Source: Vacuolonema iberomarrocanum LEGE 07170 (GTDB lineage Bacteria; Cyanobacteriota; Cyanobacteriia; Elainellales; Elainellaceae). Taken from it: DNA of 64,000 nt. The stretch covers positions 19,348 through 83,347 of the forward strand of contig JADEXA010000030.1 of assembly GCA_015207365.1 (NCBI GenBank), in the 5' to 3' direction. The translations under genes were made by a program, and so were the position numbers. Shown one piece after another: positions 26,784 to 35,554 of this stretch. Under the pieces are notes generated by a model. It worked only from the letters and a program-made list of their open reading frames with translations, ran no database searches and was not told the origin of the DNA. Position 1 is the first letter of the stretch; every line of letters begins with the position of its first letter.

Positions 26784-27845
26784 TTAAAGGGCAGAACGTT
26801 TATCGGCTCCTAGCAGTGCCTCTTGCAGAAGGCTTTGGTGGAGTAGGGCGCGATCGATAATGGCACGGATGCGATCGCTCGATAGGGCATCCCCATTGGC
26901 ATAGAGTTCTAGCCAGGTTTTGGCGATCGCCCCTTTGGCTTCAGGAATCTCGTCTAGAGCCCATCCTGGTAGCTCCAGCTCTTGCATGACCTGGGAAACC
27001 TTGGGGTCGTAGCTGAGGGCGAAGCACCGACATTCTGCCGCTGCGGCCATGATGACGCCATGTAACCGCATGGCGATCGCCATCTCCACTCCCTGAAACA
27101 GTCCCCGCAGTTGCTGTGGATGGGACAGCATCAGAATTTTGCTAACACCGGGCAAGCGCGGCTGGATTGCTTCTGCCAAGGGGCGATCCTGGGTTAGGTG
27201 AAAGGGCACCAGGAGAACACAGGCTTGAGTTGCCAGTTGAAAATCAATCAATGCCTGAGTCAATACTTCCAGGCGGGCAGGGGTGAGTTTGGCATGGGGA
27301 CGCAACACCACAGCCACCCGTGGAGCCGGCAACTCCCACAGGCCGGGAACGGGTTCGCGTTCCAATGCCCACACTGGATCGGGTGCCAGGGTGAAGGGGA
27401 TATCCCAGTCCGACAGCTTTTGGGCCGAACCGCGATCGCGCACGCTCACCGCTGTGCAATGGGAAAAGGTTTGTTGGGTAAACCAGTGGGTAAACGAACG
27501 CTGCAAGGGGCCAATGCCCTGAGCCCAGGCCACCGTTTTCAATCCCATGCGCTGTGCCAGTGTCATCAGGCCGCCGTAGTACAGCGGGTTGAGCCAGCTC
27601 GTGGCGTCTTGCATTAAACTGCCACCACCCCAAATGAAGGCATCCGACTGCCGCAGGGCAGCAATGACCTGAGGGATGGATTTGCGATCGCAAGCCTCCA
27701 CGCCATAGTGCGACTGGGTCCAGGGTGGGTTGCCCGATAGCACCAACGGCGTGACCTCGGACGGCAACAGTTGCAATAGCGTTGCCAGGAGGGCCTCATC
27801 ACCGCCATTGCCCATGCCATAATAGCCACACAAAACGGCTCGCAT
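26784..27845 (-). CDS. csaB: Polysaccharide pyruvyl transferase CsaB
   Basis: A 353-residue enzyme that transfers pyruvate from PEP to a cell-wall polysaccharide, making pyruvylated sugars that anchor S-layer (SLH) proteins. It opens with MRAVLCGYYGMGNGGDEALL, with the family blocks SDAFIWGGGSLMQD, TVAWAQGIGPL, SVRDRGSAQKL and MRLHGVIMAAAA. Length and order match cyanobacterial CsaB. The start ATG at 27845 is the only reasonable one. Divergent promoters separate it from Ycf49 by 86 bases. Confidence 0.92.
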   Translation of the reverse strand: MRAVLCGYYGMGNGGDEALLATLLQLLPSEVTPLVLSGNPPWTQSHYGVEACDRKSIPQVIAALRQSDAFIWGGGSLMQDATSWLNPLYYGGLMTLAQRMGLKTVAWAQGIGPLQRSFTHWFTQQTFSHCTAVSVRDRGSAQKLSDWDIPFTLAPDPVWALEREPVPGLWELPAPRVAVVLRPHAKLTPARLEVLTQALIDFQLATQACVLLVPFHLTQDRPLAEAIQPRLPGVSKILMLSHPQQLRGLFQGVEMAIAMRLHGVIMAAAAECRCFALSYDPKVSQVMQELELPGWALDEIPEAKGAIAKTWLELYANGDALSSDRIRAIIDRALLHQSLLQEALLGADKRSAL

Positions 27846-27931
27846 CGCGCTACAAACCCGTGATTCCGTTACTCTTGCCTTTTACAATAGAGCAAAAGGT
27901 TTCCCCTGCACGCAGCCATTATTTCTAAACT

Positions 27932-28237
27932 ATGCATGTCCTCTCGCTTCCCACCTGGATCATCCATACCTCAAGTGTTGTGGAGTGGATGCTGGCAATT
28001 TGGTTGATTTGGATCTATAGCGAAGTCAGCCAAAACTTGGCATGGCGTGCCCTGTCCTTTGGTATGTTGCCTGCTTTGGTGAGTGCGATGTGTGCTTGCA
28101 CCTGGCACTTTTTCGACAATGCCCCCGATCTGGCATGGCTGGTGACCGTCCAAGCGGCGATGACGGTTGTGGGCAATGTAACCTTATGCCTCGCAGCCTG
28201 GTGGATCTGGCGATCGCCATCTCCCGAGACTGACTAG
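27932..28237 (+). CDS. Ycf49-like protein (DUF2499)
   Basis: A 101-residue membrane protein with three hydrophobic segments: TSSVVEWMLAIWLIWIYSE, LSFGMLPALVSAMCACTWHF and LVTVQAAMTVVGNVTLCLAA. The motifs HTSSVVEW, MLPALVSAMCACTWHFF and GNVTLC typify DUF2499/Ycf49, conserved in plastids and cyanobacteria with unknown function. The start at 27932 gives MHVLSLPTWI. A family D hairpin follows its stop codon by 17 bases. Confidence 0.88.
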   Translation: MHVLSLPTWIIHTSSVVEWMLAIWLIWIYSEVSQNLAWRALSFGMLPALVSAMCACTWHFFDNAPDLAWLVTVQAAMTVVGNVTLCLAAWWIWRSPSPETD

Positions 28238-28253
28238 CCTCCAATCTTCCTCT

Positions 28254-28342
28254 GGACTGACGCATTTTGTTGATTTTGTGGCCGCGTCGCGGCCACAAAA
28301 TCAACGAATTTACTCAGGATTACGCAAGTTTTGCGTCAGTCC
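28254..28342. repeat. Family D hairpin element, copy 2 (89 bp)
   Basis: The ends are GGACTGACGCA and TGCGTCAGTCC. The core arm GTTGATTTTGTGGCCGCG pairs with CGCGGCCACAAAATCAAC around a single T. It lies between the convergent Ycf49 and histidine kinase genes. Very similar copies are at 36888, 44470 and 57932. Confidence 0.88.
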
Positions 28343-28428
28343 TGTGCCTGAAACGTGATGACCAGCCACTATGGCTGTAATTGCTGATAGCTTCAGGGGC
28401 GAGCCGGATTTGGCATCAGCACGGCAGT

Positions 28429-29751
28429 TCAATCCTCAATGCCAGCCAACTGCTGCGTGATAGGAATCTGAATGATAAAGGTTGCCCCTGCATCGGGTCT
28501 GGAGTCGCAGTACAGCCGACCTCCATGTTTTTCAGTGATCACTTGATGACTGATTGACATCCCCATACCAGTCCCTTTACCCACACTTTTGGTCGTAAAG
28601 AAAGGATCAAAGATCCGTTCTCGAGCGGAGTCTGGAATCCCTGGCCCATTATCCGAAATCTCAATTTGTACCCAGAGAGAATCAAGTTTTGACGTCGAGA
28701 TTGTGATTTTTCCAGGATGTGCTTCGAGATCTTGCGAGATTTGCTTTGTGTGAGCGTCCTCTAAAGCATCAACGGCATTGGCCAAAATATTCATCCAAAC
28801 TTGGTTGAGCGGGCCAGGATAGCATTGCACCCAAGGGAGTTGACCATACTCTCTAACAACCTCAATCGCCGCACGATGATGATGGGCTTTGAGACGATGC
28901 TGCAAAATGAGTAAGGTGCTATCAATGCCTTCATGAATATCAACTTCTTTGGAGTCGACCTCGTCAATGCGGGCAAAGTTGCGTAGAGATAACACAATTT
29001 GTCGAATGCGATCGGTTCCCAATTTCATTGACGTCAAAATTTTCAGCAAATCCTCTTGGAGAAAATTGAGATCGATCTCCTCCGCTTTAGTGTCAATCTC
29101 GGGAATAGATTCGGGATAATAATGTTGGTAGAGTTTTACAAAGTTGACTAAGTCAAGAACATATTCACTCAGATAGGATATGTTGCCGTGAATGAAATTG
29201 ATTGGATTATTGATTTCGTGAGCCACACCTGCGACCAAGCTGCCTAGAGCAGACATTTTCTCACTTTGCACTAAGCGACTTTGAGATGCTCTGAGTTCTT
29301 TATTACTGCGTAAGAGAGATTGTTGAGCTTGCTTTCGATGCTGAATCTCTTTGGCTAATTCATCAATCTTTTGGTTAAGCAGCCCAAAGTTGCTCTGGAC
29401 TTTTGAGCGAGGCTTTAGACGGAGCAAAGTGATGGCTGGAGATTCGGAACTAGCGGGTTGAAGAACTGCTCCCTCTGTCCGGCAAACAGTGAGTTCCCCA
29501 GCCGATTGACGAAACGTCAAGGAGCCAGGAACGAGCTGTCGACTTCTTGCACAGGATTGTAGATAGCTGAGAACTGTGTCGGGGGATTCGGTGACTAGGT
29601 CTGCTAAAGATTTCCCAACTAAATCTTTGCTGCTGCAATCTAGAAACTTAGCTGTTGGTCGATTCGCTACTAAGATTTCACCCAAAGCTGTCACCATCAA
29701 TGAGGGCTCTGGTAAAACCCTCGCAAATTCTAGAAATTGGTCTGGCGTCAT
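28429..29751 (-). CDS. PAS-domain sensor histidine kinase
   Basis: A 440-residue kinase without TM segments, so probably cytosolic. Residues 1 to about 110 form a PAS-like sensor (VTALGEILVANRPTAKFLD), then a coiled linker. The H-box GVAHEINNPINF has His near 178. The ATPase domain has the N-box NILANAVDALED near 315, G1 DNGPGIP near 367 and G2 GKGTGMGMS near 390. It belongs to the class that follows KMSALGSLVAG, common in cyanobacteria. No response regulator is adjacent. It begins 5 bases after the MetOD1 gene's stop, so the two are one operon. Confidence 0.93.
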   Translation of the reverse strand: MTPDQFLEFARVLPEPSLMVTALGEILVANRPTAKFLDCSSKDLVGKSLADLVTESPDTVLSYLQSCARSRQLVPGSLTFRQSAGELTVCRTEGAVLQPASSESPAITLLRLKPRSKVQSNFGLLNQKIDELAKEIQHRKQAQQSLLRSNKELRASQSRLVQSEKMSALGSLVAGVAHEINNPINFIHGNISYLSEYVLDLVNFVKLYQHYYPESIPEIDTKAEEIDLNFLQEDLLKILTSMKLGTDRIRQIVLSLRNFARIDEVDSKEVDIHEGIDSTLLILQHRLKAHHHRAAIEVVREYGQLPWVQCYPGPLNQVWMNILANAVDALEDAHTKQISQDLEAHPGKITISTSKLDSLWVQIEISDNGPGIPDSARERIFDPFFTTKSVGKGTGMGMSISHQVITEKHGGRLYCDSRPDAGATFIIQIPITQQLAGIED

Positions 29752-29756
29752 TTTGA

Positions 29757-30293
29757 CTATGCTTTGAAGTATTCTCTGCCTTCAGCTTCCTCAGCGTCTT
29801 CGGTATCTTTAAGGTAGACAACCACTTTACATCCGCTCGCACCTTCCGCAATGGTCTCTTGTAGTTCTACTTTGGCATATCCCAAATTGTCTGCGGCAAT
29901 TGATCCAAAGACATTAGATGTCATCATACACATCGAAGGACGGCCAACGACTTTCTCCGCGAATGGGCAACTATAGCTACCAAAGACAATCTTTTCATCC
30001 GTTTCTTCAATAATATAAAAGTCGCCTTGAATGCGTTGCTTGAGATCGACAAGAACCTGAGCAACCTGTTCACGAGAAAGACTAGAAGCTTTCAAGGCTG
30101 ATTTATAGCTATGGTCAATTTGCTTGCCCATATTTTGACCAACAACACTGATAAATCCAGAGGCTTCTTCTAACCCAATCAGGTTTTGCAACGTACCTGA
30201 AAGTTCACGAATCAGAGTACGAAGAAAAACATCACGATCCAAGGGTAAAGAAAGGTCTTGAATGGATTTTGAAGAGGAGTCAACTGATGTCAT
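29757..30293 (-). CDS. MetOD1 (methanogen output domain 1) protein
   Basis: A 178-residue cytosolic protein with the pattern of the MetOD1 domain, first described as an output or sensor module in methanogen signalling proteins. The helical LEEASGFISVVGQNMGKQID segment and three cysteines in conserved surroundings are visible: SYSCPFAEKV (Cys 109), SMCMMTSNVFG (Cys 122) and GASGCKVVVYL (Cys 155). They could bind metal, heme or a cluster, which is an inference. The start at 30293 (MTSVDSSSKS) is preferred to the ATG 39 bases upstream. It lies directly upstream of a histidine kinase and probably feeds signals into it. Confidence 0.75.
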   Translation of the reverse strand: MTSVDSSSKSIQDLSLPLDRDVFLRTLIRELSGTLQNLIGLEEASGFISVVGQNMGKQIDHSYKSALKASSLSREQVAQVLVDLKQRIQGDFYIIEETDEKIVFGSYSCPFAEKVVGRPSMCMMTSNVFGSIAADNLGYAKVELQETIAEGASGCKVVVYLKDTEDAEEAEGREYFKA

Positions 30294-30380
30294 AAGTTTT
30301 GTCCGTATAATCAACAGTATGGGTCTTAACAACTGAGTGTCTTTATAGTTCCCATTTTGCTCTGTTTTTTCGCATCTGAT

Positions 30381-31097
30381 TTAAAACTTCTCAACCGCAG
30401 GACGTAGATCGAGTTCTAATGTCCAAGCAGATGAATTTTGTTGGTGGAGTTGCCAATAGGTTTCGGCGATCGCATCAGGTAACAAGAAAGTGTGGTCAGC
30501 TTTATTGGGTACCATCGAGCGCACCCAATCGGTGTCGATCATGCCATCAATGATGATGTGTGCCACATGAATACCTTGTGGGCCAAATTCTCGGGCTAGA
30601 GATTGTGTCAGTGCCCGCAACCCAAACTTGCCCACTGCCATGCCCGCAAAACCCGCAGATCCACGCAGCGAAGCGGTTGCCCCTGTGAATAAGAGTGTTC
30701 CCCGTTGTTGCGCTAGCATATCCGGCAGCACTTGCTGCACACCCAAAAATGCACCAAAGCAGTTAACTTTCCAAACCGATTCAAACTGTTCTGGGGTGAG
30801 TTCTAATAAACCTACATGGGAAAATAACGCAGCATTGTATACAAGAACTGTCGGCGAGCCAAGCTGAGCCCGCACCTGATCAAAGGCGTTTTCTAATGCT
30901 GCTTGATCTGTAACATCTGTGGGGAAGGCCAGGGCAACACCCCCTATCTGTGTGATTTGAGTTTGGATGGTTGCTAGAGTCTCAGATTTTCTTGCCATCA
31001 AACCGACTGAAAATCCTTCTCGTGCGAATCGTCGTGCAATTGAGGCTCCAAGCCCAACTCCTGCTCCCATAATTACAGCAACTTGCGCTTGGCTCAT
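30381..31097 (-). CDS. SDR-family oxidoreductase-like protein without the catalytic Tyr
   Basis: A 238-residue Rossmann-fold short-chain dehydrogenase. The glycine motif is GAGVGLGAS at 11-19, then VLVYNAALFSHVG for the NAG-type block. At the active site the sequence is FTGATASLRGSAGFAGMAVG followed by K. The Ser is present, but the usual YxxxK reads MAVGK, so the catalytic tyrosine is replaced. Such sequences are, as I recall, a regular subgroup. The substrate is unknown. The start at 31097 (MSQAQVAVI) is nearest the first strand; the ATG at 31124 is less likely. Confidence 0.85.
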   Translation of the reverse strand: MSQAQVAVIMGAGVGLGASIARRFAREGFSVGLMARKSETLATIQTQITQIGGVALAFPTDVTDQAALENAFDQVRAQLGSPTVLVYNAALFSHVGLLELTPEQFESVWKVNCFGAFLGVQQVLPDMLAQQRGTLLFTGATASLRGSAGFAGMAVGKFGLRALTQSLAREFGPQGIHVAHIIIDGMIDTDWVRSMVPNKADHTFLLPDAIAETYWQLHQQNSSAWTLELDLRPAVEKF

Positions 31098-31480
31098 GTT
31101 TGCTCCTGATGTTGCAAAGATCACAGAAATAATACGCTATATCGAAAGATAATCTAACCAGTTAAATCATTGCATCGACGTATTACTTTTTCTAAGTGCA
31201 GGACAAAATCAAAAGCTCTCTGGTTGTTGTCCTGTACTCGGTATTTTGTATACAGATACTATTTTTTCGAAAGGCAATGTAAAATTATTGACTGTATTAA
31301 ACGACACTTCAATTGAAGAGTTGTTTCAGTTAAAAAGATGATCTCAGTTAATTTTGAAATACTACAAACAAGTACTATCCAGTCAGATTTAGATGGTATG
31401 AGTAGAAAAAATGAGGAGCGATCGACGCGCAAAGCTGTATCTTAGACTGAGGTTCTGTCTTTAGTGGAGATTCTCTCTCA
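31098..31480. other. Intergenic region between divergent genes
   Basis: The 383 bases are AT-rich, with no recognised RNA or repeat. They must hold divergent promoters for the SDR and the DUF938 methyltransferase. Confidence 0.5.
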
Positions 31481-32146
31481 ATGTCACCAGAAAAAGCTTT
31501 AGTCAGTGAAAAGCCACAGCTTGATCCACATCCTTTAAGTCCTTATGTTGCATGGGCCGGTCATCGAAACCGTGACCCAATTTTGGAGGTTTTAAAGGAT
31601 AAGTTGCCTGACCGATCTGGAAACATTTTAGAACTTGCCTCGGGTAGCGGTATGCACTTGCATTATTTCGCACCCCATTTCCCACATCTGACTTTCCAAC
31701 CCTCCGATTTAAACGAACAAGTATTTGACACTATTAAAAGTTTGACTCAAGAATCTAAGGTTCAAAATGTCAGGCAACCTATCAAGATTGATTTGACTCA
31801 ATCGGATACTTGGTCAGTATTACAGGGGCAAAAATTTGATGTCATGTTTTGCATTAATATTTTTCAGGTCGCTCCCTTGTCTATTGCTGATGGCATGATG
31901 CAGTGTGCTGCCAATTTGCTTGCTAGCAATGGTTTCTTGTTTATTTATGGTCCCTTCAAGTTGAATGGCGAACATACTGCGCCTTCAAATATGGAATTTG
32001 ATCAGACGCTACGCTCATACAGCGTTCCTGAGTGGGGATTGAAAGATGTTGCCGATTTAACGCAAGCTGCTCAAAAGCATGGGTTAGGCCTGAAGGAAAT
32101 GATTCAAATGCCCGCCAATAATCTAGGGCTAATATATGGTGCTTGA
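31481..32146 (+). CDS. DUF938 SAM-dependent methyltransferase
   Basis: A 221-residue class I methyltransferase. The SAM motif I is NILELASGSGMHLHYFAPHF, with QPSDLNE at the acidic loop, and the N-terminal box SPYVAWAGHRNRDPILEVL is the DUF938 hallmark. The late block FIYGPFKLNGEHTAPSN is also typical. Substrates of the family are unknown. The ATG at 31481 gives MSPEKALV. It is AT-richer than the carboxysome genes that follow. Confidence 0.9.
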   Translation: MSPEKALVSEKPQLDPHPLSPYVAWAGHRNRDPILEVLKDKLPDRSGNILELASGSGMHLHYFAPHFPHLTFQPSDLNEQVFDTIKSLTQESKVQNVRQPIKIDLTQSDTWSVLQGQKFDVMFCINIFQVAPLSIADGMMQCAANLLASNGFLFIYGPFKLNGEHTAPSNMEFDQTLRSYSVPEWGLKDVADLTQAAQKHGLGLKEMIQMPANNLGLIYGA

Positions 32147-32828
32147 GGTGAAGTAGACAGAAACTTGGCGTTGTCTTCCGAATCTCAACAGGGGCACCAG
32201 ATACAAGATTTGAGGAGTTGTGGTATGGATCCCTACGGCTAAGTTGGTGCAGGGAGCATGTCAGGTTTACAAAAGGTCGCGTTGACCTTATTCCCCCAAC
32301 TCCTTCTTCCTGTGAGACTAGGGGCTGGATATGGAGTCCTTCTTCCGCTGGGAGAGGGACGAGGGCAAAGGTGTACAGGCTTCTTAAGCTCTTACTAACC
32401 CACAAGCCTATTCTCCCTAGCATCTGAGCCTCACTGCGGTGCCCTATCGATATTGCAGATGAATCTGGCGATCGCCGAGCACTGTCCTAGCGCGAGTGAT
32501 CTCCGTGGCTGGGTCAAAGACTATGTTTGTTTTTTAAGTCGAGATAGTGCTGTCATAAGTCATCGCTATGGAGAGTAAAAGAAATTCCGTATTCTCTGAC
32601 CTGGATGACGATAACTTCTGTTCCTTGCGCTCTGCCTGACTTTCTCCTGTATTCATTCCTTGGACAATTCTGAAGATTTTGACGGCAAAACTCCCTCTGG
32701 CTTCCATCAGTCCATAGAATAAGCACAGGGATTAGACTGTTAAAATTCCAATCCTCCATAGGCGGATTCGTCGAATCAGATTTTGTGCAAGTCAGTAGCA
32801 TCCAAGTCAACAGGGAGTAAAAGCAGAT
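32147..32828. other. Intergenic region upstream of ccmK3
   Basis: Nearly 700 bases without a supported gene. A long open frame on the reverse strand (31956-32423) overlaps the methyltransferase gene and shows no family pattern. The final 100 bases before 32829 should contain the ccmK3 promoter, and GGGAGTAAAAGCAGAT leads into the ATG. Confidence 0.5.
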
Positions 32829-33134
32829 ATGCCCGCAGCCGTTGGGGTGATTCAAACACTAGGATTTCCCGGAATCCTTGCCGCCGCTGATGCGATGGTC
32901 AAGTCAGGTCGGGTGACGCTGGTTTATTTCGGGCTGGCAGAGCGTAGCCAGTTTCTGGTGGCTGTGCGAGGAACAACTTCGGAAGTTCGGCCTGCAGTGG
33001 ATGCAGGACTGGAGGCGGCTGGCCAAGTCTATGGTGCAGAAATCATCGATTACTGGATTATTCCTAATCCCCCTGAAAACTTGGAGGCTACCTTACCCAT
33101 CCATTACACTGCCGAGGTGGAGCAGTTTATGTGA
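32829..33134 (+). CDS. ccmK3: Carboxysome shell protein CcmK3
   Basis: A 101-residue single BMC domain with AVGVIQTLGFPGILAAADAM and KSGRVTLVYFG near the start. The pore-loop region differs from CcmK1/2 (VYFGLAERSQFLVAVRGTTS), which is the CcmK3 feature; such subunits are thought to form mixed hexamers with CcmK4. It is part of the separate ccmK3-ccmK4 satellite locus known from beta-cyanobacteria, away from the main ccm operon. The stop is 163 bases before ccmK4, and both have the same direction. Confidence 0.9.
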   Translation: MPAAVGVIQTLGFPGILAAADAMVKSGRVTLVYFGLAERSQFLVAVRGTTSEVRPAVDAGLEAAGQVYGAEIIDYWIIPNPPENLEATLPIHYTAEVEQFM

Positions 33135-33297
33135 TGGTTATGCACCGATTGCAGCGCGTGTGCTTTCCAGACCGCTGAGGGTTGTTTGAGAAGCCGCGCC
33201 ACCACTCTGGCTGCTTATTTCCCGCTTACGCATCTCGACGTTTGCTTGCCCATATCGTTGATTAATCAACACTAAAAGTTCTATTCAGGAGACAAAA

Positions 33298-33654
33298 ATG
33301 CCTATCGCAGTCGGAGCACTTGAGACAAAAGGCTTTCCAGCCGTTATGGCGGCTGCCGATGCAATGGTCAAAGCAGGGCGTGTCACCCTGGTTGGCTATA
33401 TCCGTGCCGGAAGTGCCCGGTTCACTGTCATGATTCGGGGCGATGTGTCGGAGGTGAAGCAGGCGATGGATGCCGGAATTGAAGCGGCTCAGAATACTCC
33501 AGGCGGCACCCTCGAAACTTGGGTCATCATTCCTCGGCCTCATGAAAATGTGGAGGTGGTGCTCCCGATCGCCGTCGGAGAAAATGTTGAGCGGTTCTTT
33601 GCCTCTACGGAGGGACGCAGCTTGCCAGGCAATGGGGCGATCGCACGACAATAA
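33298..33654 (+). CDS. ccmK4: Carboxysome shell protein CcmK4
   Basis: A 118-residue BMC domain: MPIAVGALETKGFPAVMAAA, AMVKAGRVTLVGYIRAGSAR and IRGDVSEVKQAMDAG, with the central pore around RAGSARF and the C-terminal LPIAVGENVERFF. It forms hexameric facets of the beta-carboxysome shell and tunes metabolite permeability. AGGAGACAAAA before the ATG is a strong ribosome binding site. A hairpin with 17-bp stem follows at 33735, then the 43-bp-stem family C element. Confidence 0.92.
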   Translation: MPIAVGALETKGFPAVMAAADAMVKAGRVTLVGYIRAGSARFTVMIRGDVSEVKQAMDAGIEAAQNTPGGTLETWVIIPRPHENVEVVLPIAVGENVERFFASTEGRSLPGNGAIARQ

Positions 33655-33734
33655 GCCGATAGCCGAGATTCCTCAGCAAGAACTAGATCTGCGACTTCTC
33701 TGCGAAGATTTGGTTTGTTTGTTCAGGTTCACTA

Positions 33735-33775
33735 AAGAAGTTGCAGATCTCTAGCGTGGAGATCTGCAACTTCTT
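33735..33775 (+). terminator. Hairpin, probable terminator of the ccmK3-ccmK4 unit
   Basis: A 17-bp perfect stem (AAGAAGTTGCAGATCTC and complement) with a 7-base loop lies 81 bases beyond the ccmK4 stop. The tail GCTTT is only weakly T-rich, so it could instead stabilise the mRNA end. Confidence 0.6.
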
Positions 33776-33823
33776 GCTTTAGTAACATGCTGTTAGGCAT
33801 AGCCGTAGCGCATGATTCGTCAT

Positions 33824-33912
33824 ACCAATTCGTGAAAACCAAAACCAGATAAATTTCCCCCCTGGCAGCGCCAGGGGGGAAATTTATCTGGTTTTGGTTT
33901 TCACGAATTGGT
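33824..33912. repeat. Family C hairpin element, copy 1 with 43-bp perfect stem
   Basis: The arm 33824-33866 (beginning ACCAATTCGTGAAAACC) is the exact complement of 33870-33912, with AGC as loop. The ends CCAATTC and GAATTGG are those of family C, but the core (AAATTTCCCCCCTGGC) differs from other copies. It fills the gap between convergent ccmK4 and mraY. Its TA-like flank runs into the mraY stop codon at 33914-33916. Confidence 0.9.
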
Positions 33913-33913
33913 G

Positions 33914-35008
33914 TTAGAAAATTACGAGGCACATGAGGGCGAGAATCATGCCGATACCATAGAACCAGGCGACGACACTGGTTTCATTCCAGCCGCTCAA
34001 CTCCAGATGGTGATGTAACGGTGCCATCTTGAACAGGCGTTGGCCAATACCCTTCTCATCCTTGGTGGCTTTGTAGTAGCTCACTTGAAGAATGACCGAT
34101 ATCGTTTCAACGAAGAAAATTCCACTGAGGATGAGCAGTGCCAGCAGCGATTGGCTGAGGATGGCAACGGCAGCAAGTGCGCCGCCCAATGCTAGCGATC
34201 CCAAATTGCCCATGAACACGCGGGCAGGATTGCGGTTGTGGGTGACGAAACCCAGGTAGCTCCCTGCCATGGCGGCAGAGAACACCATTAGGTCAGGATG
34301 AGTCGGTGCAACCAATGCTCCTAATGCGAGGAGGGCGATCGCGCCGGTTCCTCCGGCCAAACCATCCAGACCATCGGTCAGGTTAGCCGCGTTACTTTCA
34401 GCCACCAGGGCAAACCAGGCGACTGGGAAAAACAAGAATCCTAAGGGCAGAATAAGGCCAAAGGGCAGTAACAGTTGCGTTACCTCACCCCCAAACTGTA
34501 GCAAGACCCAGAGACAGAACAATGCGCCAAAACCGACTTGAAGTAGCAGCTTTTGGCGCGGCGTAATGCCTTTGTTTGAGCGTCGGTTGAGGATTTGCCA
34601 GTCGTCGATCCAGCCGATGAAGGCATAGGCGGCGGTGAGCAAACTGACAGCAATAACGGAACTCGAAAAGCCAGAGAGGAAGAGCGCGATCGCGATCCCC
34701 ACAGGAACCACAAACACACCACCCATCGTTGGCGTGCCCGCTTTCTTGAGATGAGCTTGGGGGCCATCTTCTCGAATCACCTGACCGGCCTTGAGCCGTT
34801 GCAAGACGGGAACTGCCCACAGCCCTACCATCCAAGTGGCGATCGCCGCCAAAACAAAGGGTAGGGTCAGGCCACCCGGCTGCCAGGATACACGCCCCGC
34901 TAGCCAATCCAGGCTAGATGCTAGCAACGTCAGCGCGATGGCCAACGTCCAAAATAAAAACTGTCCAGTTACTCTCGTCACGCCACGAGAGAAAAACTTT
35001 GCATCCAC
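33914..35008 (-). CDS. mraY: Phospho-N-acetylmuramoyl-pentapeptide transferase MraY
   Basis: A 364-residue, ten-TM enzyme that moves phospho-MurNAc-pentapeptide onto undecaprenyl phosphate, forming lipid I for peptidoglycan. The signatures are KKAGTPTMGGVFV, FIGWIDDWQ, ANLTDGLDGLAGG (Asp pair for Mg) and APLHHHLELSGW. The N-terminus has TM segments from about residue 15. The ATG at 35008 gives MDAKFFSRG. It is monocistronic here. A family C element abuts the stop codon, overlapping only the TA-like flank. Confidence 0.95.
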   Translation of the reverse strand: MDAKFFSRGVTRVTGQFLFWTLAIALTLLASSLDWLAGRVSWQPGGLTLPFVLAAIATWMVGLWAVPVLQRLKAGQVIREDGPQAHLKKAGTPTMGGVFVVPVGIAIALFLSGFSSSVIAVSLLTAAYAFIGWIDDWQILNRRSNKGITPRQKLLLQVGFGALFCLWVLLQFGGEVTQLLLPFGLILPLGFLFFPVAWFALVAESNAANLTDGLDGLAGGTGAIALLALGALVAPTHPDLMVFSAAMAGSYLGFVTHNRNPARVFMGNLGSLALGGALAAVAILSQSLLALLILSGIFFVETISVILQVSYYKATKDEKGIGQRLFKMAPLHHHLELSGWNETSVVAWFYGIGMILALMCLVIF

Positions 35009-35320
35009 AGGGTTTCACCCTACTCACTGCACTCACACACACTTAAAACAGTCACGATTCCTGATAAGTCAGCAATCAGACTCCAGAATCGAACTAAAAC
35101 CATTAACGGTTCAAATTTACGATGATTTGCACCAACTTAGGCAAGTTTTTTGAAATACACCCGGTATTTATCCCTATCGATGGAGAAGGGCAGAAAGATA
35201 GACAGGCAAGGCTATCGCGCCGTTGATGCGAAATTTTTGCTGCCTGTCTCATAAGAAATACCCTCAAAAATTAGGGAGAATTATCAGGAAATAACGACAA
35301 ATTAACTGCCACAAACGCGT
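35009..35320. other. Intergenic region upstream of mraY
   Basis: The 312 bases hold no open frame or recognised RNA. The mraY promoter must lie near the left part and a terminator for the DUF3134 gene could lie at the right, but none is obvious. Confidence 0.5.
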
Positions 35321-35554
35321 TTACTCATCCATATCCAGCTCATCATCGTCGTCATCTTCCTCGTAGTCACTGTTGTCTGCACCCATCAGCGCGACAATTT
35401 CTTCTTCTTCTTTGGCTTCAGCCGATTCCGCTGTGTCTCGCGCAATCAGACGGCCTGTTCCTTCCAGCCAATCCAAAATTGAAGCATCCCGTTGGAGAGG
35501 GATGGGTTCTGCAGGTGCTTGTCGGCTCTTTTCGCGCAACGCTCTATTTTGCAT
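35321..35554 (-). CDS. DUF3134 family small protein
   Basis: A 77-residue cyanobacterial protein with the DUF3134 pattern PIPLQRDASILDWLEGTGRL followed by IARD. The C-terminus is very acidic (about ten Asp/Glu in the last fifteen residues). Its function is unknown. There is no TM segment or signal. The ATG at 35554 is used. It is monocistronic and divergent from the PAP/fibrillin gene. Confidence 0.85.
   Translation of the reverse strand: MQNRALREKSRQAPAEPIPLQRDASILDWLEGTGRLIARDTAESAEAKEEEEIVALMGADNSDYEEDDDDDELDMDE

Noticed and set aside
31956..32423. 155-codon reverse-strand frame
   Set aside because: It overlaps the 3' end of the DUF938 methyltransferase gene and has no family pattern.
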